A stretch of 64,000 bases of DNA from Vulcanimicrobium winogradskyi (GTDB taxonomy: Bacteria > Vulcanimicrobiota > Vulcanimicrobiia > Vulcanimicrobiales > Vulcanimicrobiaceae): assembly GCA_003134965.1 (NCBI GenBank), contig PLDA01000002.1, positions 62,001 to 126,000 on the forward strand, written 5' to 3'. How positions within the stretch are numbered: position 1 is the first letter of the stretch; each line of letters starts with the position of its first letter. The notes beneath the pieces were generated by a model that was given only the letters and a program-made list of their open reading frames with translations, had not been told where the DNA came from and made no database searches. The position numbers and the translations under genes were made by a program. Shown piece after piece: positions 8,053 to 18,046 of this stretch.

Positions 8053-9249
8053 GTGCTGACGCGCACCCGCGACTACCTCGCCGAAGCGTTCACCGCGATC
8101 TGGCGCAATCGCACTCGCTCGATCCTCACGATGCTCGGCATGATCATCGGCACCTCGTCGATCATCGCGGTGCTCGGGATCAGCCGCGCCGCCTCGGGCG
8201 GGATCACCGGGACGCTGGCGTCCTTCGGCGATCCCGGCATCACGATCGCCGTCGATCCGAATCAGGAAGACCCGCGGGCGGCCGCGATCCAGTACCGCGA
8301 CGCTCGCACGATCGCGATCGACGCCGGGTCGGTGCTCTCGTACATCGAGCCGTCGTACACGCGCAGCTTCAAACTGCGCTGGAACGGGAAGACGACGACG
8401 ACGTTCGTCGCATCGGCCAGCCCGCGGTCTCAGGTGAGCTTGACGCTGCGCGACGGGCGCGCCCTCGCCGAGGACGACGTCGCCTCGGGTGCGCACGTCT
8501 GCTGGATCACGTCCGAACTCGCCACCAAGCTGTTCCGTGACACGCCGCCGACGGGCCAAGTGATCGACCTCGGGCCGACGCGCTGCACCGTCGCGGGCGT
8601 CTTCAACGAAGTCAAAGGCAGCATCTTCAACTCAATCGGCGCGAGTGACTTTCTGATCCTCCCGTACACGACATTCCACGGGATCGCTCCGGGGCCGGTC
8701 GACAGCCTGACGATCTACGGCGCACCGGGCGTCGACGTGCCGCGCATCTCGGATGCGGTCTACGGTGTGCTGCAACGCCTGCACGGCGTGCGCACGCAGT
8801 ACATCACGCAGGACTCGACGGCGCAGCTCGCCGGATTCAACTCGGTCCTGGGGATCATCGCGGTCGGGCTGACCGGGATCGGCGGCGTCGCGCTGATCGT
8901 CGCCGGGATCGGGATCATGAACATCATGCTCGTATCGGTGACCGAGCGGACGCGGGAGATCGGCCTGCGCAAGGCGATCGGCGCGAAGCGCAGCGACGTG
9001 CTGCAGCAGTTCCTCTTCGAGGCGATCCTGCTCGCGTTCATGGGCGGCGGCGTCGGAACGCTCATCGGGTTCACGGTGACGGTGCTGGCCTACTCATCGG
9101 TCGAGAACCTGGTCGGTCCGGCTCCCATCCCGTACCTGCTGATCATTTCGGTCGCCGTCGGTTTCTCGACGCTCGTCGGCTGCGTGTTCGGCACGTACCC
9201 GGCGATTCGCGCCGCCCGCCTCGACCCGATCGCGGCGCTCCGATCGTGA
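8053..9249 (+). CDS. MacB/FtsX-type ABC transporter permease 1
   Basis: Mechanotransmission-type permease: one N-terminal membrane helix (about 20-45), a large periplasmic MacB_PCD domain (about 50-260), then three C-terminal helices. 398 residues from the GTG at 8053. The signature VAGIGIMNIMLVSVTERTREIGLRKAIGAKRSDV occurs near residue 285, followed by FEAILLAFMGGGVGTLIGF and the ending GTYPAIRAARLDPIAALRS. Unlike E. coli MacB the ATPase is not fused. It begins 7 bases after the adaptor stop and is followed within 4 bases by a second, paralogous permease; with one ATPase gene downstream, a heterodimer of permeases is likely. Confidence 0.9.
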   Translation: MLTRTRDYLAEAFTAIWRNRTRSILTMLGMIIGTSSIIAVLGISRAASGGITGTLASFGDPGITIAVDPNQEDPRAAAIQYRDARTIAIDAGSVLSYIEPSYTRSFKLRWNGKTTTTFVASASPRSQVSLTLRDGRALAEDDVASGAHVCWITSELATKLFRDTPPTGQVIDLGPTRCTVAGVFNEVKGSIFNSIGASDFLILPYTTFHGIAPGPVDSLTIYGAPGVDVPRISDAVYGVLQRLHGVRTQYITQDSTAQLAGFNSVLGIIAVGLTGIGGVALIVAGIGIMNIMLVSVTERTREIGLRKAIGAKRSDVLQQFLFEAILLAFMGGGVGTLIGFTVTVLAYSSVENLVGPAPIPYLLIISVAVGFSTLVGCVFGTYPAIRAARLDPIAALRS

Positions 9250-9253
9250 CCAT

Positions 9254-10456
9254 ATGCGGCTGACGCAGTATTTCGCCGAAGCGTTCGCGGTCTTGGCCGG
9301 AAACAAGATCCGGACGCTGCTGACCGCGCTCGGGCTCATCATCGGCGTGATGGCCGTGATCGCGATCCAGGTGCTCGGCGCGGGGATGTCCGGCGCGATC
9401 ACCGGGATTCTCGGCGCGTTCAGCGATCGGACGTTCTTCGTGCTGCCCAACCAGCAGCAGGCCGATTTCACGCGCGCCGCGATCCGGCTCTCCGACCTGC
9501 AGCGCGCGAAGTACGAGGTTCCCAACGTCGTCGAAGCGATCCCGGCCAGCGCGCAGAACCTCCGCGGGAGCTACGGCCACACCAGCCGGCGCGTCTCGGT
9601 CGGAGCGGGAACCGACGAGCGGTTCGCGGCGTCGACCCCGATCCGCTACGGACGCAAGCTCGACCCGGACGACATCACGCTCGCCCGGCACGTCTGCGTC
9701 ATCACGCAGAAGGCGGCGGTAAAACTCCGCATCACGGGCGATCCGACCGGCGGATCATTGCGCGTCGGCGAACACCGCTATCGCATCGTCGGCGTGCTGG
9801 GTGCGTCGACCGAGGGCATCCTGCCCGGACCGGCCGCCTACGACGTCGCGATCCCGTATACGACCTACGAGCGCGAGTTCGCCCGCGCCCGGGCGATCGT
9901 CTTCGCGCGCGTGCTCATGGACGATCCGTCCAAAGTCACCGAGACCGAGATCGCTATGCAGAACTGGCTCAAGAAAGTCAAAGGCGGGCGCGTCGAGTAC
10001 CAGACCTTCGACCGCAAGTCGTTCTCCAAAGCGATCGACGGGATCTTCGGCGCGGTCACCTTCGTCGTCGCGCTGATCGGCGCGGTCTCGCTGCTGGTCG
10101 CCGGGATCGGCATCCTCAACATCATGCTGGTCAGCGTCGCCGAGCGCACGCGCGAGATCGGTCTGCGCAAGGCGATCGGCGCGACGCGCTTCCAGGTGCT
10201 GCTGCAGTTTTTCATCGAGGCACTCGCGCTCTCGGCGTTCGGGTGTCTGGTCGGAATGCTGCTCGGCGTCGCGATCGGCGCCTTCGTCAACGGCCAGTTC
10301 ATCGTCAAGCTCTCCGGGATCACCGCGCCGATCCCGTGGGCGCGCAGCATCGTGATCGCGACCGGGTTCGCGACCGTCGTCACGCTCGCGTTCGGCACCT
10401 ATCCGGCGTGGCGGGCCGCGACGCTCGACCCCATCGAGGCTCTCCGGTATGAATGA
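9254..10456 (+). CDS. MacB/FtsX-type ABC transporter permease 2
   Basis: Second permease of the same architecture (400 residues): N-terminal helix with IRTLLTALGLIIGVMAVIAIQVLGAG, periplasmic domain, then VAGIGILNIMLVSVAERTREIGLRKAIGATRFQV and two more helices, ending FGTYPAWRAATLDPIEALRYE. The C-terminal thirds of the two permeases are near identical in motif while the periplasmic domains differ, fitting an old tandem duplication followed by specialisation. The stop overlaps the ATPase start by 8 bases, so translation is probably coupled. Substrate is unknown; MacB relatives move macrolides, peptides, siderophores or lipoproteins. Confidence 0.9.
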   Translation: MRLTQYFAEAFAVLAGNKIRTLLTALGLIIGVMAVIAIQVLGAGMSGAITGILGAFSDRTFFVLPNQQQADFTRAAIRLSDLQRAKYEVPNVVEAIPASAQNLRGSYGHTSRRVSVGAGTDERFAASTPIRYGRKLDPDDITLARHVCVITQKAAVKLRITGDPTGGSLRVGEHRYRIVGVLGASTEGILPGPAAYDVAIPYTTYEREFARARAIVFARVLMDDPSKVTETEIAMQNWLKKVKGGRVEYQTFDRKSFSKAIDGIFGAVTFVVALIGAVSLLVAGIGILNIMLVSVAERTREIGLRKAIGATRFQVLLQFFIEALALSAFGCLVGMLLGVAIGAFVNGQFIVKLSGITAPIPWARSIVIATGFATVVTLAFGTYPAWRAATLDPIEALRYE

Positions 10457-11150
10457 CTCCCAGCGCGCGATCGACGTGCGCGACGTGACCAAGACCTACT
10501 CGCTCGGCGACGTGAAGGTCGAGGCGCTGCGCGGCGTGACGTTCACGATCGCGCGCGGCGAGTACGTCGCGATCATGGGCCCCTCGGGCTCCGGAAAGTC
10601 GACGCTGATGAACCTGTTGGGCTGCCTCGACCGTCCGACGACCGGCCAGTATTTTCTCGACGGCAGCGACGTCTCGACGCTCGGTGACGATCAACTCGCC
10701 GCGATTCGGCTCAAGAAGCTGGGCTTCGTCTTCCAGGGCTTCAACCTGCTGCCGCGGACGAGCGCGCTCAAGAACGTCGCGCTGCCGCTCTTCTACGCCG
10801 GGATCAGGGCCAAGACGCGCAACGCCACGGCCGCCGACCAGTTGCGGGAGGTCGGGCTGGGCGATCGCATGGACCACAAGCCGAGCGAGCTCTCCGGGGG
10901 GCAGCAACAGCGCGTCGCGATCGCCCGGGCGCTGGTCAACGATCCGGCGGTCGTGCTCGCCGACGAACCGACCGGGAACCTGGACTCCCAGACCAGCGAA
11001 GAGATCATGGCGCTCTTCCACCACTTGAACGACGGCGGCCGAACGATCATCATGGTGACCCACGACGAGGACGTCGCCGGGCACGCCAGGCGCATCATCC
11101 GGCTCCGGGACGGCCGCATCGTCGACGACCAAGTAACCGGCAAAGGTTAG
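10449..11150 (+). CDS. ABC transporter ATP-binding protein (MacB/LolD-like)
   Basis: Cytoplasmic ATPase energising the two preceding permeases. 233 residues with Walker A GPSGSGKST, Q-loop FVFQGFNLLPRTSA, ABC signature LSGGQQQRVAIARAL, Walker B VVLADEPTGNLD and switch histidine in MVTHDEDVAGHA. The ADEPTGNLD string is diagnostic of the MacB/LolD/FtsE group rather than of importers. Last gene of the six-gene operon starting at 4346. No terminator was found in the 90 bases before the next gene. Confidence 0.93.
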   Translation: MNDSQRAIDVRDVTKTYSLGDVKVEALRGVTFTIARGEYVAIMGPSGSGKSTLMNLLGCLDRPTTGQYFLDGSDVSTLGDDQLAAIRLKKLGFVFQGFNLLPRTSALKNVALPLFYAGIRAKTRNATAADQLREVGLGDRMDHKPSELSGGQQQRVAIARALVNDPAVVLADEPTGNLDSQTSEEIMALFHHLNDGGRTIIMVTHDEDVAGHARRIIRLRDGRIVDDQVTGKG

Positions 11151-11243
11151 AACTCCGGGAAAAAGAGCCGCAGACCGCTACCTCGGGCCCGGCCGCCGGG
11201 TAGTCGAATCCGTTCACCCCGTCAGAGGAGTATCCGGAACGCC

Positions 11244-12482
11244 GTGAAGTCTCGTACAAGCATTTTCGGAATGGCGATCGTCGGTCTGATCGGCGCGATC
11301 ATCGGGAGTTTCTCGATGATGCTCTACGCGAGCACCCACTTCGCGGGCGTCGCCGGTCCCGGGAACACCCCGCCCATCGTCAACGCCGCCCCGCTGCTCA
11401 TCACCGCCGGCACGACCGACCAGGACCGCATCATCAACGCGGTCAAGCGCGTCGAGCCATCGGTCGTCGCGCTGCAGGTGGTCGTCAACGGCACCCAGGT
11501 CGTCCCGATCGATCCGCTCTCGCAGATGTTCGGCGGCGGCGGACCGGTCCAGCGCCAGCAGGTCATCGAGCGCGCATCGGGCTCGGGCTTCATCTATTCA
11601 CGCGACGGACTGATCGTCACCAACGCCCACGTCGTCCCGCGCGGAACCAGCAAGATAACCGTCGTCTTCGCGAACGGCGACCGTGTTCCGGGGCATCTCT
11701 TCTCCTCGAATCCAGCCGCCGACCTCGCCCTCGTGAAGGTCGACGCATACGCGAAGCTGCCGCCGCCGGTCGAATTCGCCGACAGCTCGAAGGTCCAGGC
11801 CGGTCAGTGGGCGATCGCGATCGGCGAGCCGCTCGCGCTGCAGCGCTCGGTCGCGGTCGGCGTCGTCTCCGGCTTCAACCGCGATGAGCCGATCCAGGGC
11901 GAGGATCAGCAGATCCGCCTCTTCCGCGGCCTCCTGCAGACTTCGGCGCCGATCAATCCCGGCAACTCCGGCGGCCCGCTCGTCGACTACGACGGACGCG
12001 TCATCGGCGTGAACCAGTCGACCGCGAACCCGGCTGCCGCGCAAGGCATCGGCTTCGCGATCCCCGCGATCACCGTGACCCAGACGGCGAACACGCTCGC
12101 AAAGAATCCGGGCAAGACGCTCGATGCGAACGGCACCGGCACCGGTAAGGGATTCCTCGGCATACAGCCGATCGACATCACCAACAACGTGCGCACGCAG
12201 CTCGGCGGCTACCACGATCCCGGCGGCGTCGCGGTCAACAACGTCTTCGACGGAACGCCGGCGGCGCTGGCCGGAATCAATTCAGGCGACGTGATCCAAA
12301 CGATCAATGGGAAGCCGCTGAACACCGCGAACGACCTCACCTCGACGATCAGCGCGATGAAGCCCGGCACGCAAGTGACGCTGCGGGTGTGGTCGCAGGG
12401 CATTAAAAAGAACGTCCAGGTCACGCTCGGAGAGCAGCCGGTCCAGACCTATCTTCGGAACCAGCAGCAGCAGAATCCGTAA
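11244..12482 (+). CDS. HtrA/DegP-like trypsin-type serine protease with PDZ domain
   Basis: Membrane-anchored periplasmic quality-control protease of the S1C family. 412 residues: a transmembrane anchor at about 8-30, protease domain with the triad His in TNAHVV (~130), Asp in ADLALVKVD (~160) and Ser in GNSGGPLVD (~242), then a single PDZ domain from ~300 (FLGIQPIDI, GGVAVNNVFDGTPAALAGINSGDVIQTINGKPL). One PDZ and an N-terminal anchor resemble DegS or the Gram-positive HtrA layout more than soluble DegP. Start is GTG with GAGGAG about 13 bases upstream. It follows the export operon by 93 bases, so it probably has its own promoter. Ends Gln/Asn-rich. Confidence 0.9.
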   Translation: MKSRTSIFGMAIVGLIGAIIGSFSMMLYASTHFAGVAGPGNTPPIVNAAPLLITAGTTDQDRIINAVKRVEPSVVALQVVVNGTQVVPIDPLSQMFGGGGPVQRQQVIERASGSGFIYSRDGLIVTNAHVVPRGTSKITVVFANGDRVPGHLFSSNPAADLALVKVDAYAKLPPPVEFADSSKVQAGQWAIAIGEPLALQRSVAVGVVSGFNRDEPIQGEDQQIRLFRGLLQTSAPINPGNSGGPLVDYDGRVIGVNQSTANPAAAQGIGFAIPAITVTQTANTLAKNPGKTLDANGTGTGKGFLGIQPIDITNNVRTQLGGYHDPGGVAVNNVFDGTPAALAGINSGDVIQTINGKPLNTANDLTSTISAMKPGTQVTLRVWSQGIKKNVQVTLGEQPVQTYLRNQQQQNP

Positions 12483-12494
12483 AGCTTCGTCTTT

Positions 12495-13310
12495 TTAGAA
12501 CTTCCCGTAGAACGGCGTGATGTCGAAATACACCGTGCGCGTTGCGCCGTTCGACGGGCACGTGTAGCGAACCGCGTCGTAGACGCGGCCGTTCGCGTGC
12601 GAGGTCCCCACGGTGCCCTTCACCCACCGGCTCGTTCCGTCGCACGGATGGAACTCGGCCCAGACTCGCTCCCAGCGAATCCCGTCCATCTCCGACTTGG
12701 CCACGTCGAGGACCGCGGTAGCCGGCGAGTCGCCGGCCGGCTCGGAGAGCGCCGGACCGTCTCCCGGCGGATCGGTGGACGGCCGCGTGAACCAGTTGAT
12801 CGACCTCACCCGCCCATCCGCGAGCGAATAGGCGACGACGTACCGGTTCCCCAGCGGTACCACGAGGGTCATCCCGCGCGCGCCCGCCATCCTGCGAGCG
12901 TCGGGGTTGGCCTTCAGCACGGCCTCCTCGGTTGCGCCGAGCACGATCCCGCGAGGGTCCGGCGCGATCGCCGGCGCTTCGGCGGCGAGCGGCTGTTCGG
13001 ACTCCGCCTCGATCCCGACGACCGCGCCGTGCCGTTCGCTGACGATGAGGAAAAGCGGACTCGTGAAGGAGAGCACGTAGCGCGCCTTACGCTCCGGCTG
13101 CGTGTCGGGGGAGGCCTGGACCCCCGAGCCGGCAAGCGCCTCCGGCAAGCGCGTGAGCCGCACCGGATCGCCGAGCACCGGCCGCAACTGTGCGGCGGGG
13201 CTTTCGAAGGTCACCCCGAGCCAGCTCGGCGGCATCTCCTGGGCGGACGAGCCTGCCGGCGCGGCCGCGGCGGCGAGCGAGAGGATGAAGGTGACCGCGA
13301 GGGCGCGCAT
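12495..13310 (-). CDS. Secreted protein of unknown function
   Basis: 271 residues with a clear Sec signal peptide (MRALAVTFILSLAAAAAPAGSSA), then a soluble, mainly beta protein. There is a repeated element in which a WLGV or RGIVLG strand is followed by a hydrophobic-acidic helix (QLRPVLGDPVRL; EEAVLKANPDARRM), resembling the small repeat domains of secreted DUF proteins. Two cysteines (HPCDGT and YTCPSNG) near the C-terminus could pair outside the cytoplasm. GAGGAAAGG upstream supports the ATG. It is convergent with the HtrA gene (12 bp apart). I do not recognise the family. Confidence 0.7.
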   Translation of the reverse strand: MRALAVTFILSLAAAAAPAGSSAQEMPPSWLGVTFESPAAQLRPVLGDPVRLTRLPEALAGSGVQASPDTQPERKARYVLSFTSPLFLIVSERHGAVVGIEAESEQPLAAEAPAIAPDPRGIVLGATEEAVLKANPDARRMAGARGMTLVVPLGNRYVVAYSLADGRVRSINWFTRPSTDPPGDGPALSEPAGDSPATAVLDVAKSEMDGIRWERVWAEFHPCDGTSRWVKGTVGTSHANGRVYDAVRYTCPSNGATRTVYFDITPFYGKF

Positions 13311-13473
13311 CGGCGCGCCTTTCCTCAGCCTTTCGGCGCAACCATTGTGCCAGAAAGTCTGTCACACCGGGTAGTGGAACAAGAGCCCCTCGACGGCGTA
13401 TCATAGACGATGCGCCGCCCCACAACGGGCTCGGCTCACACCCCTTGAGCGACGGTAAGCGGCAAGGCTGGAT

Positions 13474-13489
13474 CGGAGAGCGATCTCCG
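13474..13489 (+). promoter_or_regulatory. GNRA-type hairpin in the dnaK leader
   Basis: CGGAGA-GCGA-TCTCCG is a perfect 6-bp stem closed by a GCGA tetraloop, 45 bases before the dnaK ATG. It is not the CIRCE element (TTAGCACTC-N9-GAGTGCTAA), which is absent. Could be a 5'-UTR stabiliser or thermosensing element; function is inferred only. Confidence 0.3.
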
Positions 13490-13533
13490 TGAGGGCTGGT
13501 CCACGACGCTCGGAAAGCGAGACACAGAACTAC

Positions 13534-15387
<1,854 letters not shown>

Positions 15388-15394
15388 CGCGCCC

Positions 15395-15940
15395 GTGAAC
15401 GAGGACACCGCGACGAGCGCGCCGGCCGACGACATGGCCGGCGTGCAGAACGGCGCGGCGGAGCAGGCTGGTGAGGGTGCGGACAGCACCCTCACTGCCG
15501 AGCTGGCCGCAGCGCGCGCCAAAGCCGAGGAGAACTACAACAAGTTCCTCTACGCGATGGCGGACTTCGAGAACTACAAAAAGCGCATCGAGCGGCAGCT
15601 CGGCGATATCGCGCTCTCCGGCAAAAAGTCGGTGCTCGGCAAGATCCTCCCCGTGCTCGACAGCCTCGAGCGCGCGGTCGCATTCGAGGACTCCGACGGG
15701 CTGCGCAACGGACTGCAGGCGACGCTGAGGATGTTCGAAACGGCGCTTGCCGGCGAAGGCGTGAAGAGCGTCTCGCTCAAGGGACTGCCGTTCGATCCGA
15801 GGCTCGCCGAAGCGATCGCGACCCAGCCTACGCCCGAGGGCGTCGACGAGGGAACCGTGCTCGACGAGGCCCACAAGGCATACACGATCGGTGACGAGGT
15901 ACTGCGTCCCGCGCAAGTCGTCGTCGCCCGTAATCCGTGA
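15395..15940 (+). CDS. grpE: Nucleotide exchange factor GrpE
   Basis: Dimeric co-chaperone that releases ADP from DnaK. 181 residues, GTG start 8 bases after dnaK. An acidic, low-complexity N-terminus is followed by the long coiled-coil helix (EENYNKFLYAMADFENYKKRIERQLGD), the loop SGKKSVLGKILPVLDSLERAVAF and the C-terminal beta wing with FDPRLAEAIATQP and DEVLRPAQVVVARNP. These match the GrpE signature FxNxxKR...LLPVLDxLERA. The stop overlaps the dnaJ start (GTGA), so the two are translationally coupled. Confidence 0.96.
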   Translation: MNEDTATSAPADDMAGVQNGAAEQAGEGADSTLTAELAAARAKAEENYNKFLYAMADFENYKKRIERQLGDIALSGKKSVLGKILPVLDSLERAVAFEDSDGLRNGLQATLRMFETALAGEGVKSVSLKGLPFDPRLAEAIATQPTPEGVDEGTVLDEAHKAYTIGDEVLRPAQVVVARNP

Positions 15941-16959
15941 ACTACAAAGACTACTATTCGATCTTGGGCGTGCCGAAGGGTGCGCCCGAGAAAGACATCA
16001 AGAGCGCGTACCGCAAGCTGGCGCGGAAGTGGCATCCGGACGCGAATCCGGACAACGCGCACCAGGCGGAAGAGAAGTTCAAGGACATTCAGGAAGCGTA
16101 CGAGGTTCTCGGCGACCCCGAGAAGCGCAAGAAGTACGACGTCCTCGGTTCGGATTGGCAGCGCGCGGCGCGCGAGGCCGACCAGCAGCGTTCGTACCGG
16201 CAGGCGCAGGGCGCCGACTTCGGCGGCTTCGGCGGCTTCAGCGGCGCCGGTCCGCCCGGCGGCACGAGCGGATTCTCGGACTTCTTCGACATGTTCTTCT
16301 CCGGGATCGGCCGTCCGCGCACGGCCGGCGCGGGCCCGGGCGCATCGCAACAGCGGGGCGAAGATCTCGAATCGACGATCGAGCTGGCGCTTCACGATGC
16401 GTACGAAGGCGGCCGAAAGTCCGTCACGCTGCAGGTCGAGGACGCCTGCCCGCGCTGTCACGGCACAGGCACCGATCGCAACCGGGTCTGCCCGCAGTGC
16501 CACGGCATCGGACGGACGCGCGAGACAAAGCGCTTCGACGTGACGATCCCGCGCGGCGTGCGCGACGGACAGCGCATCCGGCTCGCCGGCCAAGGCGCGA
16601 GCGGACCGGGCGGCGGACCGCGCGGCGATCTGTACCTCGTCGTGCAACTCGGCAACGACGACCGCTACGAGCGCAAAGGCGACGATCTGTACCTGGACCT
16701 TCCGGTCAGCATCTACGATCTGATCCTGGGCGCGGAGGTACGCGTTCCGACGATGAACGGCGACGTCACGATGACGATCCCGGCCGGGACGCAGAACAAC
16801 AAGATGCTGCGGCTCTCCGGCAAGGGGATGCCGAAGCTCAAGGACGCCGGCTACGGCGACGAATACGTCCGGCTGATCGGACAGCTCCCGACCAACCTCA
16901 CCGACAAAGAGCAGAAGCTCTTCCGCGAGCTCGCCGGAATCCGCAACGGGAAGCCCTAG
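15937..16959 (+). CDS. dnaJ: DnaJ-type co-chaperone with reduced zinc-binding domain
   Basis: Stimulates DnaK ATPase through its J domain (residues ~4-70; HPD at 33-35) and delivers clients. 340 residues. A Gly/Phe-rich linker (GADFGGFGGFSGAG) follows. The zinc region contains only two CxxCxGxG units, CPRCHGTG (~171) and CPQCHGIG (~186), where classical DnaJ has four; two units supply four cysteines, enough for one zinc. The two C-terminal beta domains are present (FDVTIPRGVRDGQRIRLAGQG; LPVSIYDLILGAEVRVPT), ending with FRELAGIRNGKP. So it lies between type I DnaJ and CbpA. Co-transcribed with dnaK and grpE. Confidence 0.92.
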   Translation: MNYKDYYSILGVPKGAPEKDIKSAYRKLARKWHPDANPDNAHQAEEKFKDIQEAYEVLGDPEKRKKYDVLGSDWQRAAREADQQRSYRQAQGADFGGFGGFSGAGPPGGTSGFSDFFDMFFSGIGRPRTAGAGPGASQQRGEDLESTIELALHDAYEGGRKSVTLQVEDACPRCHGTGTDRNRVCPQCHGIGRTRETKRFDVTIPRGVRDGQRIRLAGQGASGPGGGPRGDLYLVVQLGNDDRYERKGDDLYLDLPVSIYDLILGAEVRVPTMNGDVTMTIPAGTQNNKMLRLSGKGMPKLKDAGYGDEYVRLIGQLPTNLTDKEQKLFRELAGIRNGKP

Positions 16960-17005
16960 CGGGGCAGCGGCAGGCACCCCCGCCCGGCGGCGGTAACCCT
17001 GGTCC

Positions 17006-18025
17006 ATGACCACCGCGAACGAGACCGTCCGTAGCCGCGAGATTCGGCTCGCGAGCCGCCCGAGCGGTGAGCCGACCGGCGAGAACTTCGCCGTCGCGAC
17101 CGCCGAGGTCGGGCCGCCGGGCGAGGGCGAGATCCTGGTGAAGAACACGCTGATGTCGGTCGAGCCGTACATGCGCGGGCGGATGAACGACGCGAAGTCC
17201 TACGTCCCGCCGTTCGTCGTCGGTGAAGCGCTCTCGGGTGCGGCGATCGGAACCGTCGTCGCATCGCGTGTCCCCGAGATTCCGGTCGGCGCGACCGTGC
17301 TGCACGACCAGGGCTGGCGCGAGTTCGCCATCGTCCCGGCCAAGAGCGCACGCGTCATCGATACGACCCACGTCCCGCCCGAGACCTATCTCGGGGCGCT
17401 CGGGACCACGGGATTCACCGCCTGGGTCGGCCTGCGCATCATTGCCGAGGTCAAAGAAGGGCAGACCGTCTTCGTCTCCGGCGCGGCGGGAGCGGTCGGC
17501 TCGATGGCGGTCCAACTCGCCAAGCGCTGGGGATTGCGCGTGATCGGCTCGGCGAGTTCGCCCGAGAAGGCGCGCGTCGTCCGCGAGGAGTTCGGCGCCG
17601 ACGCGGCGTTCGACTATCACGACGGCGCGTACAAGCAGCTGCGCACACTCGCCCCGGACGGTATCGACGTCTACTTCGACAACGTCGGCGGCGAGCAGCT
17701 CGAAGCCGCGATCTCGGCGACGCGCAACCACGCGCGGATCGTCCTCTGCGGCGCGGTCTCGCAGTACAACGCCGCCGCACCGCCGCCCGGACCGCGCAAC
17801 CTCGCGATCGCGATCGGGCGCCGGCTGCGGCTCCAGGGGTTCATCGTCATCGACCACCTGGCGCGCTTCCGCGAGTACGTCGCGGAGGTCGCCCCGCTGG
17901 TCGCGAGCGGCGCGCTGCGAGCGCCGACGACCTTCGTCGACGGACTCGACAACGCGCCGGCGGCGTTCATGCAGATCCTCAAACCGAACCCATCGGTCGG
18001 GAAAATGTGCGTGCGCATCGGCTGA
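17006..18025 (+). CDS. NADP-dependent zinc-independent oxidoreductase (PTGR/CurA-like MDR)
   Basis: Medium-chain dehydrogenase/reductase of the group that reduces alpha,beta-unsaturated aldehydes and ketones with NADPH. 339 residues. Evidence: N-terminal IRLASRPSGEPTGENF, substrate-domain LMSVEPYMRGRM, then LGTTGFTAWVGL and the nucleotide-binding SGAAGAVGSMAVQLAKRWG. DVYFDNVGGEQLEAAI and RIVLCGAVSQYN are typical of prostaglandin reductase/CurA-type enzymes. No zinc-ligand cysteine set is present. Free-standing between dnaJ and the convergent muramidase gene. Substrate cannot be fixed from sequence. Confidence 0.9.
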   Translation: MTTANETVRSREIRLASRPSGEPTGENFAVATAEVGPPGEGEILVKNTLMSVEPYMRGRMNDAKSYVPPFVVGEALSGAAIGTVVASRVPEIPVGATVLHDQGWREFAIVPAKSARVIDTTHVPPETYLGALGTTGFTAWVGLRIIAEVKEGQTVFVSGAAGAVGSMAVQLAKRWGLRVIGSASSPEKARVVREEFGADAAFDYHDGAYKQLRTLAPDGIDVYFDNVGGEQLEAAISATRNHARIVLCGAVSQYNAAAPPPGPRNLAIAIGRRLRLQGFIVIDHLARFREYVAEVAPLVASGALRAPTTFVDGLDNAPAAFMQILKPNPSVGKMCVRIG

Positions 18026-18046
18026 TCCCGCCGCCGGAATGGCGCG

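Noticed and set aside
13311..13533. CIRCE element or sigma-32 promoter for dnaK
   Set aside because: No TTAGCACTC-N9-GAGTGCTAA and no CTTGAA-N13-CCCCAT; CCCCTTGAG at 13441 alone is not enough.
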